Shown: positions 11,093-23,345, numbered from the stretch's first letter. The stretch: DNA of 64,000 nt from Cyathus striatus (GCA_025738555.1 JAOVFP010000021.1:1674001-1738000), one strand, 5' to 3'. Numbers and translations are program-made. Notes: generated from the letters alone by a model not told the origin.

Positions 11093-11665
11093 GTTCACTG
11101 GCATATTATCACACTCACTTCATGCACATTTTTCATTGCTGATATTTATTTCTTGCATAAACATACATAACATAGCAATGATACTCACCCCAACAGGTGT
11201 GGGAATTTTATTTCGTCATGTTACTAGACACAGATCAAAATACATCAACAGCACTAGTATTCTGCCACTTACTTGTTTGTCACATCAATGTTCCGCAATA
11301 TACAAGCACAGTTTTAAAATTTAGGTATAGTATTTTACAATTATGAAAGCACAATGGAGAGTATTGCAATAATCAACTGAAATACAGAAAGAAAAATGGC
11401 AGCCCCTATGGATGTACCTCTTATTTGCTCACCCCCAGTAAGCATGGGAAATCTCTCTGAAAAGGAAGACAAAAGAAAGAACTGACAGAAAATGGGTTAT
11501 AAAATAACAGTAATAGGGTATATGTTTGTTTAAAAATATATACATGAATTCTTATATTCAATGGTACCTATCTGTGTGGATAAAACTAAAAAATACAGGA
11601 ATTTTCGGAATTACAATGCCCCAAGTTTACGGCACAACTGAATTATGGTTATGTTGAATTATTCC
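11093..11665. other. intergenic, no gene recognised
   Basis: AT-rich sequence after the LTR. Only short open frames without family motifs are seen, and no repeat structure is obvious. Confidence 0.5.
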
Positions 11666-11667
11666 AC

Positions 11668-12142
11668 ACTTGGAACTTCATACCTGTACCCATAAAAAGA
11701 CCATAAGGTGTACAGCCCTACTGTGGGGAACAGACTGTGCAGGGGCATGTTGGAACAGAGGTGGAGAGGAAGAAGTCTGGTCTGTAGAAGGTGGAGGTAG
11801 ATGTTGTGGCCTAAGAACACACCTCTCTAATTCCCCACAGCATAGAAACAAAGGTGTACATATGTGAATTTGTCAGCATTTCCATCCCCTCTATTGGATT
11901 GCATGCTGATAATGCTATGACATGTTTCCCTGGTGTGAAGCCCAGGAAGGTATGCAGGGGGTTATGGCCCTGATAAAGAGTAGGTACCAGAGTATCTTGC
12001 TCCAAACCGTACAGAAAATCAATGGTGAGTAGAATGAAGAAGAAAAAATGGGTACCAGTGCTCACCATCAATCTGACAATAAGCAGTTTAAAAACACGAA
12101 ACGAAGGCTCACAGTCTCAAGGGGACCCAAAACCATTGCATT
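11668..12142 (-). pseudogene. QTRT2 gene fragment (zinc-site piece fused to exon 2 and end of exon 1)
   Basis: This is homologous, base by base, to parts of the intact gene at 59628-61522. In minus-strand order it holds the last ~35 bp of exon 1 (12109-12142), a degenerate intron whose acceptor TAG is lost, exon 2 (LEQDTLVPTLY... TFLGFTPGKHVIALSA... SMLWGIREV), then a jump past most of exon 3 to the zinc-binding segment, where CPCTVC is still readable near 11740. Exon 1 is cut at 12142 by the fold-back element that follows. The missing 5' half of exon 1 occurs instead at 31888-32040 in the opposite orientation. Confidence 0.85.
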
Positions 12143-12880
12143 GAGTCATGGCTGTCAACATGATTGATCACTACCACTAAGCTGTTGTTGTGTGAGATCA
12201 TTAAAATTAATAAATTTGAGATCAATCAATTCATTGAGTAGAAATCAATCCTTGTGTGGTTTAAAATCAATCCCAGTTCAATCTGAAATCATTAGAAATC
12301 AATGAGAAATAAATGCAAAAATAAATGTTATATCATAGGGAAATCAGTGGAAAATAAATACTAAAATTAAAAATTTACTTTATTCTATTCTATAACCTTT
12401 GCAGAGGTGTAGTAGTTTCAAAAATGATAGAACGACGAAATCACGTGATCACGTGATCACGGTTTCTAAGTTGTAGTATTATTACTAATGTGACACTTTT
12501 ACATAATATGTACATTTATGTATGATGAAAATAAATATAAAACAAGTATTTAAAAAACATTCAATTTAGCATTGATTTCAGCAATGATTTCCATATTATA
12601 TAACATTGATATTCACATTTATTTTAGCATTTATTTCACATTGATTTCCCCAATGATTTCCCATTGACTTCCCTTGGAATTTACATTGATCTCTCCAATA
12701 ATTTCAAGTCCAAAAGGATTGATTTCAGCAATGATTTCAGATTGAACTGGGATTGATTTTAAACTACACAAGGATTGTTTTCTACTCAATGAATTGATTG
12801 ATCTCAAATTTATTAATTTTAATGATCTCACACAACAACAGCTTAGTGGTAGCAATCAATCACATTGACAGCCACCAGTG
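12143..12880. mobile_element. fold-back/TIR element, copy 1 (738 bp)
   Basis: The left end is GAGTCATGGCTGTCAAC and the right end is the complement of CACTGGTGGCTGTCAA, with the inverted repeat continuing through GATTGATxxCTACCACTAAG and beyond for roughly 100 bp per side. The interior is AT-rich with many ATTGATTTC / GAAATCAAT words in opposite orientations and no ORF of interest. The second copy at 32041-33239 has the same outer six bases at each end, but lies in inverse orientation. It probably is a nonautonomous DNA element; the family is not identified. Confidence 0.75.
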
Positions 12881-14036
12881 CATGGCACCACCATATTCCT
12901 TATCTATTGTGCTATTGCAATAGTGCGTGCACATGCAGGTGCTTTCATAAGTGCCTTCCTAATTTGGAAGCTGTATTAATGATGTGTGATGCATCTCTGC
13001 TTCCTTGTCAATGCACCATCACTACACTGTTTTTGTTTCTCTTTCTACACAGGTTCTGATCTACCTGTTCAATGTTGTATCATAACCAAGAAAGCATTTC
13101 CTTAGTGTGTGCATTGACTTAGTCTGGGCCAGATCTATGGTTCAGGTAAGTGGTCCTTTCTTGTACTTCTTGTGTCTTTACTTTTCCAAGTTTAATCATG
13201 TTCTGTAGAGACTCTCTACACCTTTAGCAAGTGTATTGTAACATACTGGTTTTTTAAGAAAGGGAAATAAGTAAGTATTTGTTAAGGTGTTTTTAATCCA
13301 AGACTGAGGTGGAGTAACATGTTTTTAGGTATGTTTTTATTAATCCCTTGTTTATTTTTAGGAGACCACCTGGGACCTTGGTTCCTCCTCTGATGTACCC
13401 ACTCAGATGCACTCAGTCTGGAGTTCTTCAAATGAAGAATGTGAAATTTTAAATGGTATGTTATGATTTATTTAGTCAGTGTATCAGCCATTAAAGTCCT
13501 TAGATTTGGACACCTCTCCTGGTGTTGCTGAACCTGGCAGATATGAGAATGTACCAACTGTAATTCATGTTTTGTTTATTATCTTGCTTGACTTACTAAT
13601 ACTTATTAGAGTGCACATGCCCCCAATTTGCCAGCAGCTGATAAGAATGTATTGCCACTCAGCTCCAATCCTGCCACTACTGATGAGTCTGTGACTCTAC
13701 TAACTGTAAATCATGTTCCAGTTGTTATTTTGTGTGGGATGTACTGATATATCTCTTAGAGCCCACCCAGACTTATTGACAATCATTTCATTGACCCTGT
13801 TCTTCTTGCCATGGACCCTTTGGAGTCCTCACCAACTCACCTTGCCACAGATCCTGTTATTACTTCATGCATGTACTGATATATCTCTTAGAACACACAT
13901 GGACTTATTAATAATAGTTTCATCAACCCTGTTCTTACCATGAACCTTTCAGAGTCATCATCAGTGCTTCCAGCAGGTACAAATAAGAACAGCTATGATC
14001 CAAGGTTGGTTAACTTCCTTGAGCATCAAAAACCTG

Positions 14037-14934
14037 GAGCTCTTTACACTTAGCCATGTGTTCTGTACAGAATTTTCAGAATCTGTGCAGAATCTGTACA
14101 GATTTTTTTCATTTTGGCAGAGGTTTTTTTGGGTCTGTGCAGATTCTGCAAAGATTCCAAAAATTCTGTATGGATTATGCAGAATTCCTTGGAATTCCAC
14201 ATTACAGACCTGAAAATTCTGTACAGATTCTGTACAGAATCTTATTATACTTATTTCCTTGCATGTGACACTCTGTATTAAGCATGACACTATGCATTGA
14301 GCATGACACTAGGTGTTGAGTGTGACACTATACATTAAGCATGACACTATACATTGAGTGTGATATTAGGTGTTGAGTGTGACACTATACATTAAGCATG
14401 ACACTAAGTGTTGAGTGTGATACTAGGTGTTGAGTGTGACACTATACATTAAATGTGACACTATGCATTGAGTGTGATACTCTGCATTAAGTGTGACATT
14501 ATACATTAAACATGACACTATGCTTTAAGTGTGACACTGTGACACTATGCATTAAGCGTGACACTAAGTGTTGAGTGTGACACTATACATGAAATGTGAC
14601 ACTATGCATTAAGCAGGACACTATACACTAAGCATGACATTAAGGGAATGAGATGAGATCATGAATTAACAGTTTTAATAGTATTCATTGTGATTTGAAA
14701 CAGGAAAATTAAGGTATTAAATAGATTTTACAGATTCTGCATAAATCCACACAGAATCCATGCAGAATATATATGGAATCTGTGTAGAATAATCACCTCT
14801 AATAATGGTAGTATCCACAATAAAAATTCTGTATGGTATCTATACAGATCTGTATGGGTCTGTACGGATCCACACGGAATCTGCATGTATCCGTACAGAT
14901 CCGTACAGACCTCTTAGGGGAGTGTAAATTACTG
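14037..14934. mobile_element. hAT-like nonautonomous element, copy 1 (898 bp)
   Basis: The 3' end reads AGTGTAAATTACTG, giving a terminal inverted repeat CAGTAATTTACACT against GAGCTCTTTACACT at the 5' end. An 8-bp target duplication AAAACCTG flanks it (14029-14036 and 14935-14942), which is the hAT size. Inside are runs of CTGTACAGATTCTG-type words near both ends and an 18-19-bp minisatellite (14265-14640). No transposase is present. It sits within an exon of the surrounding gene. Confidence 0.8.
14265..14640. repeat. GTGTGACACTATGCATTRA minisatellite in hAT-like copy 1
   Basis: About twenty units of 18-19 bp built on TGACACTAxxxxTTRAGxG follow each other, with drift between units. The same minisatellite occupies 18390-18880 in the second copy. 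Confidence 0.9.
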
Positions 14935-15545
14935 AAAACCTGTAACCATGGAAGAGAACAAGAAACATTTGGAACTGTGGAAGGTGTTCAGCAGGGTAAC
15001 TCAAACTACAGTGCATAATAGATTGAATGTTTAACTTTGATATAGTTTTTCATACCACCTTCAGAGATAGTCTGGACAAAGAAATTGGAACCAGAGATAC
15101 TGAACCATGCTAGTGCAAGTCAGCATTTCAACAGAGACATCAGGCCCATTATTGCTAAGGTACATAGTTGTTTTATCAGTTATATGAATGTTCATTTAAT
15201 ATCATGAATAGATGGAGAGGTTATCATTATCAACAGGGGCTTGGGTTCTCCTCCTTGCCCATCACACTGGGGAGTCAAGTGGACCCATTCACATCATGTC
15301 AAAGACATTGCATAATGAAGCCAATAGTGAATGTGTTGACTTGGCAAACTTATTCACAAAGCTAACATCAAAGCTGAAACAAGCTAGGGTTGCAAACAGC
15401 CATTCTTTGATGAAGGAGCTTGAAGCGCAGATATGAGAGCTTGACAAGAAAATAAGGAGCTCAAGAGAAAAGAAAAAGAAATTGAAGAGCAGAGGACACA
15501 GCTATTACAAATGACTGGGCTACTTGGTGGTGTGGTTGCAAATTA

Positions 15546-17126
15546 GATAGTGCTGCTTACTAGTGTTTCTTCAATTATAACACTAATAAATTAGAGATCT
15601 CATGAATCATGGATGACTATGCTAAGAAAAAGAAGTACACACTAAATATTAACTGATTTTGTACTGCTTGAGCTTGAAGTTGATGTCAAGATTTATATGC
15701 AATGCACAGAGATGAACACACAGAGAGATATACAGATTGAATACAGATTATTAATTCTAGAATGCAAGATACTATAACATTGAGTGTAATTGGTTTCCAT
15801 CAAAATACATTATGCACCCTGCTCAAATACTTGTATTTCCATACTTTGCTTAGTAGTTACTGTATGAGCATAAACTCATTTTAATAGCTCTCTGGACTAC
15901 ATACATACTGTACTGTAAAATATATAGATTATTAAGTCCAGGAAGCCAGATACTATAATGTTGAATGCAGTTGTGTTCCATCAAAATACATTATGTGCCC
16001 TACTCAAATACTTGAATTGCCATACCTTGCTCAGTAGTTACTGTATGAACATGAATTTGTTTTAATAGCTCTCTGGACTACATGTATACTGTACTGTGAA
16101 ATTTGTAGATTATTAATTCCTGGAAGCCAGATACTATACTATCATGATCATCAGTATGCAAAGTGTCATAGATATGCAAACTTGCATTTTTTGACACACA
16201 TCCTTCACACACTTACCTCAAAAACTCTTGGGATTGAAAATGATATATCTCTTCTGCTCAAGTCTGCAAAATACAAGAGGATATTTCCATTTTCATAAAT
16301 ACAGAACACAATTTATGTCTTGCAAATGTAAAAATTGTACTGTTTCACTTCTAACATCTACTCTAAAGAAATATAACTTAGAAAACATGATATTAATATA
16401 TGACAGATCATAATACAAAAGACAGAATGGAAACTGAGTAGGAAGAAGTGAAGATATTCTGTTTGAAGATGCAGAGTGTGACATCTATTCTCAAGACATG
16501 TTGAATTCCAATTTCCACTTGAAGATCCATCACTATCAAAGGGATGACTGAACTGAAGCCAGTGGGCAATGCTGTGATTTGCTTATGAATCCCATCACTG
16601 CTGATTTTGGACTAGGCCACACTATGTGCTTCATACAATTTTGAGCAGTAAGTATATTCTTATATAATTTGTAAGTAATATATTTCAGATGTATACCTAT
16701 CTGTGTGTAAAATATGAAGTGAATAAAAGCAATAATGAGAAAATCCAAAGGGGTTTCCAAACAAGTTTGCAACACCCTGATCATGATAGTAACATTGAAT
16801 GGAATAGTATCCATCAGTGACCCATGGGCAGACTTTCCAAGTTAGTAAATGGGGTTTATGGCTATGTGGTGGTCTTCTAAAATATATCAAAAAATTCCTT
16901 TCTCCATTATCTCCTTGGTAGGGGTTTTAAAACAAACTGACCTCTCAACATTATCTCCAGTTAGATAAATTCAACTTGTTTATGATCTCAAATGTTAGAT
17001 CAGATTTTCTGTATTCAAACAATATGCTTGGCAGAACATACCCCAGTGTATCTGCAAAACTCATATTTTGTAGTTTGATGCCAGAAAATCCACAGGCTTA
17101 GGTAACAGCCTAGCAATTATAATGAT
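15546..17126. other. AT-rich stretch without a recognised gene, with a 181-bp duplication
   Basis: No domain or exon series is convincing. It contains the 181-bp tandem repeat at 15745-16137. Other short open frames have no recognisable motifs. Confidence 0.5.
15745..16137. repeat. 181-bp tandem repeat, just over two units
   Basis: AGATTATTAA starts units at 15745, 15926 and 16107, a period of 181 bp both times. Each unit carries AAGATACTATA-like, CATCAAAATACATTATG and TAGTTACTGTATGA in order. Confidence 0.85.
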
Positions 17127-17815
17127 ATGTCAAATTTTAGTTATATTCAGAGGTGGTTTTCTATTACCAGATTTCCAAAGTTGCAGAACATGGCAAAGTC
17201 ATCCTCCACTCCTCTGGCCACTCCCCATCCCACAAACATCAGACAGTCATCTAGATTGCAGAATACTTCATCTCAGCCTTCCACTAGTCTTTCCAAGTGC
17301 AAGATAACTAAGAAACAAAATTTATCAACTCCAGTCACAGAACAAAACCCTGGGGGAGACATGATAAAGCCAGCTTCATCTCCAAATGTACATTGTTATC
17401 TAAATATATGTTCCATTTGCCTTATTTTCCCATATCCTGAGGTTTCTTACCTTCCTCCATTATATCTGGTGGTTGTAAGCATCTTTTTGTCCATATATTT
17501 ATTTAATAATGAAAATAATATTAGGATCCCCCAGGAAAATCTTCAGTCATGTCAATACTGACCAAAGTAATTAAAACATCTTCTGGTCTTGAGGTTGTTA
17601 GTGAAGGAGGCAATAGTGTGGTACCTATTGCTACTGGTTTTAACACTGCATTGGATGAAGAAATGGGCAAGAACATGGGCAAGGACCTTGACATTAATGA
17701 TGAAGGAGGAAATGACATGCTGCCTACTGCTACTGCTCCTAAGGCTGCATTGAAAGTAGCCATGGGCAAGTTTCTTCCTAGCACTACATTGAACTTATAT
17801 TAACCTATATTAAAT

Positions 17816-19520
17816 AGACCTTGATATTGATAGCAAAGGAGGCAGTAAGAAACTGCCTACCACTACTGTTCCTAATGTTGCATCAGAAGCAACCTTGGGC
17901 AAGTTTCTTCCTAGTGCTATATTGAACTTATACTGACCTATATTAAATAGACCTTGACATTGATAGCAAAGAAGGCAATAAGGAGCTGCCTACCACTACT
18001 GCATTGGATGCAGGCATAGGCAAAGACCTTGTCATTAATAGTGAGGCAGAAAATAATTTGCTGCATACTGCTATTACTGCTAATGCTGGGTTGGAAGCAG
18101 CCATGGGCAAGTTTCTTCCTAGTGCTATATTGAACTTATACTGACCTGTATTAAATGAGCTCTTTACACTTAGCCAGGTGTTCTGTATGGATCCACACGG
18201 AATTTTCGGAATCTGTGTGGAATCTGCACAGATTTTTTTCTTTTTGGCAGAGGTTTTTTTGGGTCTGTACAGATTCTGCACAGATTCCACACAGAATCAA
18301 GAATTCCGCATTACAGACCTGAAAAATTCTGTACAGAATCTTATTATACTTATTTCCTTATAGAAAATTGGAATAGAAAATTGTGTGATACTAAGCACTA
18401 AGTGTGACACTCTCCATTAAGTGTGACACTAAGGTTCAAGCGTGACACTATACATTGATTGTGACATTAAGTATTGAGTGTGATACTAAGGGTTAAGGGT
18501 GACACTATGCATTAAGTGTGACACTAAGGGTTGAGTATGACACTATGCATTGAGTGTGACACTAAAGGTGGAGTGTGACACTAAGCATTGAGTGTGACAC
18601 TAAGCATTGAGTGTGACACTATGGGTTGAGTGTGACACTAAGTGTTGAGTGTGACACTAAGCATTGAGTGTGACACTCTGCATTAAGCATGATACTAAGG
18701 GTTGAGTGTGATACTAAGGGTTGAGTGTGACACTAAGGACACTATGCATTCAGTGTGACACTAAGTGTTGAGTGTGACACTATGCATTGAGTATGACACT
18801 ATGCATTGAGTGTGATACTATACATTAAACATGACACTATGTATTGAGCATGATACTATATATTGAGTGTATCACAGATTTCATGTAGTGTCACACTTGA
18901 CACCTGTGACAAGGCAGCAATGCATGAATCCACACAGAATCCATGCAGAATATGTATGGAATCCATATAGAATAATCACTTCTAATAATAATAATAGCCA
19001 CTATATAAATTCTGTATGGTATCTATACAGGTCTGTACAGGTCTGTACGGATCTGCATGGAATCTGCACAGATCTGTACAGACCTCTAGGGGGAGTGTAA
19101 ATTACTGTATTAAATAGACCTTGACATTTATAGCAAAGAAGGCAATAAGGAACTGCCTACCACTACTGCATCAAATGCAGGCATAGGCAAGGACCTCATC
19201 ATTGATAGCAAAGCAGAAAATAATTTGCTGCTTACTGCTGTTACTGCTAATGCTGGGTTGGAAGCATCCATGGGCAAGTATCTTCTTAGTGCTATGTTGA
19301 ACTTATACTGACCTATATTAAATAGACCTTGTTGCTGATAGCAAAGGAGGCAATAAGGAACTGCCTACCACTACTGCATCAGATGCAAGCATAGGCAAGG
19401 ACCTTGTCATTGATAGTGAAGCAGAAAATAATTTGCTGCCTACTGCTATTACTGCTAATGCTGGGTTGGAAGCATTCATGGGCAAGTTTCTTCCTAGTGC
19501 TATGTTGAACTTATACTGAT
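17816..19520 (+). repeat. tandem exon duplication, about 200-bp units
   Basis: Units start at ACCTTGAxxTTGATAGCAAAG around 17818, 17951, 19124 and 19326, with a shorter related unit in the preceding exon (from about 17688). Each unit is an exon with ELPTTTA, AGIGKDLVI and AENNLL words followed by the same short intron. One unit boundary was later widened by a hAT-like insertion at 18157. Confidence 0.8.
18157..19107. mobile_element. hAT-like nonautonomous element, copy 2 (951 bp)
   Basis: The ends are the same as in copy 1 (GAGCTCTTTACACT and AGTGTAAATTACTG), with an 8-bp duplication TATTAAAT at 18149-18156 and 19108-19115. The interior holds the same CTGTACAGATTCTG-type subterminal repeats and a minisatellite at 18390-18880. 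It lies at the 3' end of an intron; the duplicated bases restore TTAAATAG, so the splice acceptor is preserved. Confidence 0.85.
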
Positions 19521-20740
19521 GTACATTAAATAGACCTTGATGTTCATAGCACTATTCCACCTGCCACTGCTCCTACCACTACTATTGCTACTGATCCAAT
19601 TGCTGGGTCAATCTTCTGGGAAGGCAACATTCTCAAAGTTCATCAAACATTAGCATCCAATTATATCCTGGATGCCTTAGCAAAATTAAAAGCTACAAGT
19701 CACAAATATTTTTCTGAAGAAGGGCTTTACATCCATATGTGTGATTAGATATTACATGCACATAAACCTGTATTAACATGCAATGTAGCCCCATGGAATA
19801 ATAGAAATTGTGATCCAATCCCATACTCTTATGAGACTGGGTATTCTAAAAATAGATTGACATTTGTCAATACAGCAACAACCAATTTGAAGGGTAGCTT
19901 TAGTATGTTTCTGCTTTTGGTTTGATATTACTTATTGTTCTTATATTTAATGATAGCTGAGCTAAAGCAGCTCATTAATGATGGCCCAAACATACTTACC
20001 TCAAGTACTCAATATTTAGCAACAGCAAAAAGGGAAGAAGGACTGTCACAACTGCCTGCTACTGTATATTCCAATCAACTTCTAACCCTAGAGGTGTTCA
20101 CTACAAATGTTAACAATACAATCTGCCTGTCACATCATAGATCTAAGGCCACCAAATGGAATGGAGAAGAAAATAGCTCAAATTTTCTTGTTCTTGGGGT
20201 TCCAGGGGCAAAGAATACCATTAAGGGTCAAAATGATTCAAAGCAGAGCTCAGGAGATTCCCATGGGGTGCTTTGCAATCTTGAAATTTCTGACACCCTT
20301 GACTGTGGATGCCTCATGGAAACAGCCGTATGCGAGCTGCAATGGAATCATTCTTGGAATGTCTCTGGGCTTGTTGGAGGTGTGTTGATTATTTGAGTTA
20401 CCTCTCTCTGATGCACTGAAGTCAGTACAGGTATGATAGTTACCAAAGATTTTTCCTGGAAAGACATTGTGACTCCTCAGACACAAGATATGATCACACA
20501 GAACATCTCAGGGGAAACCTTGCTCACAGCTAATGATTACTTCACAGGAGATGTGGAGATTACAATTGATCAGAATGAGGAGAGGAGGAGCATGACAATG
20601 GTAACATGCAATATCACACATCTGAATGAACTTGCAGCTAGGAGCAACCAAACACAGTGGTTTGTACTCATGTCTATAGATGTAGATTCCTATGATCACA
20701 TGTCTGATGAAGAAAGGATGGGTATAATTTAGTTTAATAA

Positions 20741-20776
20741 TTGGGGGAGCTTGCTTCCCCTATTTGTCTGCAGAAG
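20741..20776 (+). mobile_element. isolated Helitron 5'-end-like sequence
   Basis: AATTGGGGGAGCTTGCTTCC followed by CCTATTTGTCTGCA nearly equals the 5' terminus of the Helitron at 41768-41804 read on the minus strand, including the GGGGGAGC/GCTTCCCC hairpin. No matching 3' end was found nearby, so this is a remnant or a chance-retained terminus. Confidence 0.55.
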
Positions 20777-22037
20777 GACCCTGTGTAGTGTGCATGGAAA
20801 TGCATGTGTGGCTGTATGTCCATCGACCTAAAATAGAATTCATGTTTCAATTTGTTGATGTCTATGTCCCATTATGAATGTTTGCAATATGCTTGATGTG
20901 TGAACTTAATATGTTCCTTAGAATTCTCCAATAACTAGATTCAGATTGACTTACCTCAAGGGAAAATGGTGAACTGTTCCACATGAATATAAAAAATGAT
21001 ATAAATTGAAGGGCTGCACTGACCATTCTCCATTCAATCTACTCTTGAGCATGCCTTGGTACCTTACTCCTGATGAAAATGATTCCTGAAATTACATCAA
21101 CTTCAACATTGATTTCCCACACCTCCAACTTTTTACCTTGTACACAACAAGGGTAAGACCTCTCAATCCCCTCTGTTTACATATGCTAATTTCCATCTAG
21201 CATTTGACTGAATTTCACCCACCAAGGGAGATACAATTGTTGCTGTTCTAGATCATTGATCAATTGCTAAAATTCTTCATATGCTTCCATCATTCATGGT
21301 GTTGTTGGACATGCATCACTTCAAATAATTTCTGCTGGTTTGACTTCAAGCATCCATATACATATTGTTATCAATGTGAAATAGAACATCAAATTGATTG
21401 CAAATTTCCAGCCAAGATGGATAAAATCCTTAAAGTTCCACCTCTACACATTTTGCCTCATCACACAATCAAAGTAACAAATAACAGTAAGTCTTCATTC
21501 AACACACCATTTGTTTTAACTTTTATAACTAAGAAAATTTTTAAGATGTGAATTGTATACTTTTTGCCTACAACTGTGCAAGCCACCAGTATGCTGATTG
21601 GTATCAGTGGGCAGAGTTCTATTGATATATATATTACCTCATTGAGGAAGTTGTTCCTTCTCTTTGACAATTGCAGCAACTCCTGGTATCAGTATGCCTG
21701 GCAAATAAATTAATTCTACCTGATGACAATCCTGAAGGATATGACTACATAGGATGGACAGCATGTAAAGCTCTTCAATGGTTGCCATTTAAAGAAGAGG
21801 TACAATCTTATAGAAGTATATTGTTTGAATGTATACATAACAAAGGACTATGATTAGTGGATTTTAGTTTCAATAACAGCATGTATTAAAGGTAGAAAAT
21901 AATGTTTGACACTCTGCTTCCTTTTGTCATTACAGTGGCAAATAAAGGGCAATTTTCTCTGTGGATGCAATGACTTCAAATGGAGAACACATAGATATAA
22001 TGAAACAAGCCCCATTTGAACTATTACTATACTGGTC

Positions 22038-22815
22038 TAGGGTCTAACATGGATACATCTGGGCCATATCCAGATAGTACTAATGGTTATACAGATAATT
22101 TGGATTGGATACGGATAAATCTGCGGATATCTGCTGTATCCGTAATTATTCACATTACTTACTTGGCACAAGTTTGATTCATTAATTAAGGTTCATAATT
22201 GACTTATGACTTATATTTTGAAGTAATAAACTGCTATTCAATAATAAATAATGAAGGATTGCATAAGTAACTTGTAAATACACTTAGAATTACACTAATT
22301 TACATTTCATGCTCTTTTGAACTTTGAGATGCCTATGATGACCCACCCATCACCTTCTCAATTACCTGAGTTGCTGAATCAAAGCCTGGAAAAAAAGGGG
22401 TTTTAGCCCATGAGCTTAAAGCTATTTGGGCTTTAAAAGTTTGTGAACTCATGTTGTGTTGCAAGTAATTAATCTGTAAACAGCCTGATGAGAAAGCTCA
22501 TTCACAATCAATTGAAGATGCTACAACTCAATTAGAATTATAACTACTAAATAATGGCATTCAGGGTAGGAATGAAAATGATAGGGAGTCAATCTCAGGG
22601 TCTCGAAGCACTTCAAATTCTAAAAATATATCCTTGACCACATGCCGGTAACTAGTTAGCTGAGTTCAAAAATTAGTTCAAAATTTACATATGTATAACT
22701 ACAGATATGATGGGATCTGCAGATAATACTGTACTTTATCCAAACAGATACAGACCCATATGGGAAGCCAGATATGGTTAAATAACTGGATTTAGCTTAC
22801 CCATGTTAGTCCCTA
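22038..22815. mobile_element. hAT-like nonautonomous element, second family (778 bp)
   Basis: The ends are TAGGGTCTAACATGG and, in complement, TAGGGACTAACATGG. An 8-bp duplication TACTGGTC flanks the element (22030-22037 and 22816-22823). The TAGGG start and 8-bp duplication are typical of hAT elements. No transposase is encoded. It is inserted in coding-like sequence: TACTGGTC continues as TTTATCCAGTCCC beyond the insertion in an open frame. Confidence 0.85.
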
Positions 22816-23099
22816 TACTGGTCTTTATCCAGTCCCATTAGAATTACTTAAAATAGATAATCTATATCCAACATCATTTCACATTACATATCTCAGTGAT
22901 ACTAATAGGCTAGAGGAAAACATGGAAAACTTGAATTTAGAAACAATACCTCCCTAAAGGCACATCTTTGGTGAGCCATAGTGTTTTTAACTTGTATCCC
23001 TGAAACACAGACATATCCAGCTCAGTTGCACATCAAAACACTCATCCTCATAGCTTCCCAGCTCACTATTTCTTCCTCTGTACACCAACCCACCCTCTC

Positions 23100-23345
23100 T
23101 CAGTTTCTACTTCCAGTCTCACCAGTATGCAGGAAACTATTTCCACCAAGGTCCCTCAATATTTTTATTTGATTGGGATGAAGAAAGGGCCACTCCAGAG
23201 CTTCATTCTCAACACCATTCCAGTGAGTCTTATTCTCAGTGTGCATCTTGTCTAACTGGTTTATTATGGAAAGCTGGACAACCATGCTCAACTATGTCAA
23301 AATCTTTGAGCTCCAACCTTCAGCTCTTTGGTGGTATGCTTAGAT
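23100..23345 (-). pseudogene. unknown exon-like fragment
   Basis: On the minus strand an open stretch reads VVQLSIINQLDKMHTENKTH and then NEALEWPFLHPNQIKILRDL, a plausible globular segment of unknown identity. Its first ~70 bp (AGCTGAAGGTTGGAGCTCAA...CCAGCTTTCCATAATAAACC region) recur at 26140-26215 and 33575-33650 on the plus strand, so it belongs to a repeated unit. No function is suggested. Confidence 0.3.

Larger units (their letters stand above)
13125..15545 (+). pseudogene. unknown multi-exon gene, broken by a hAT-like insertion
   Basis: Not recognised. Exon-like blocks bounded by GT and AG read: 13362-13455 (ETTWDLGSSSDVPTQMHS), 13487-13560 (LKSLDLDTSPGVAEPGRY), 13609-13710 (SAHAPNLPAADKNVLPLSS), 13759-13875 (SPPRLIDNHFIDPVLLAMD), 13896-14036 (NTHGLINNSFINPVLTM... 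PRLVNFLEHQK). The last two blocks look like an exon duplication. The reading frame continues after the 898-bp insertion (TMEENKKHLELWKVFSR, 14943-14996), then 15065-15160 (LEPEILNHASASQHFNRDI) and 15212-15540 (TGAWVLLLAHHTGESSGP, then a Lys/Glu-rich coiled coil with TGA near 15434). The N-terminal half is low-complexity; the C-terminal half looks globular. The insertion within an exon makes it a pseudogene. Confidence 0.4.
17127..22957 (+). pseudogene. unknown multi-exon gene with tandemly duplicated exons and a paired CX2CX6C cluster
   Basis: Not recognised. A Ser/Thr-rich N-terminus (17127-17390, MAKSSSTPLATP from 17190) precedes an exon at 17525-17762, then near-identical exons starting DLDIDSK... 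and ending ...MGK, each followed by a ~50-nt intron GTTTCTTCCTAG...TTAAATAG. After 19520 come IAGSIFWEGNILKVHQTLAS (about 19600-19745), LKQLINDGPNILTSSTQYLA (19965-20390), KDFSWKDIVTPQTQDMITQ (20440-20730), and a Cys cluster CWTCITSNNFC...CYQCEIEHQIDC (21303-21401). C-terminal pieces are PDDNPEGYDYIGWTACKALQ (21715-21850) and LYPVPLELLKIDNLYPTSF (22824-22957). Two hAT-like elements are inserted, one in an intron and one in an exon, plus a Helitron-end-like piece. Whether this is one gene or two is uncertain. Confidence 0.4.

Noticed and set aside
14265..14640. Short direct repeats resembling a CRISPR array or telomere-like repeat
   Set aside because: It is an 18-19-bp minisatellite without spacers, located inside a hAT-like element and repeated in its second copy.
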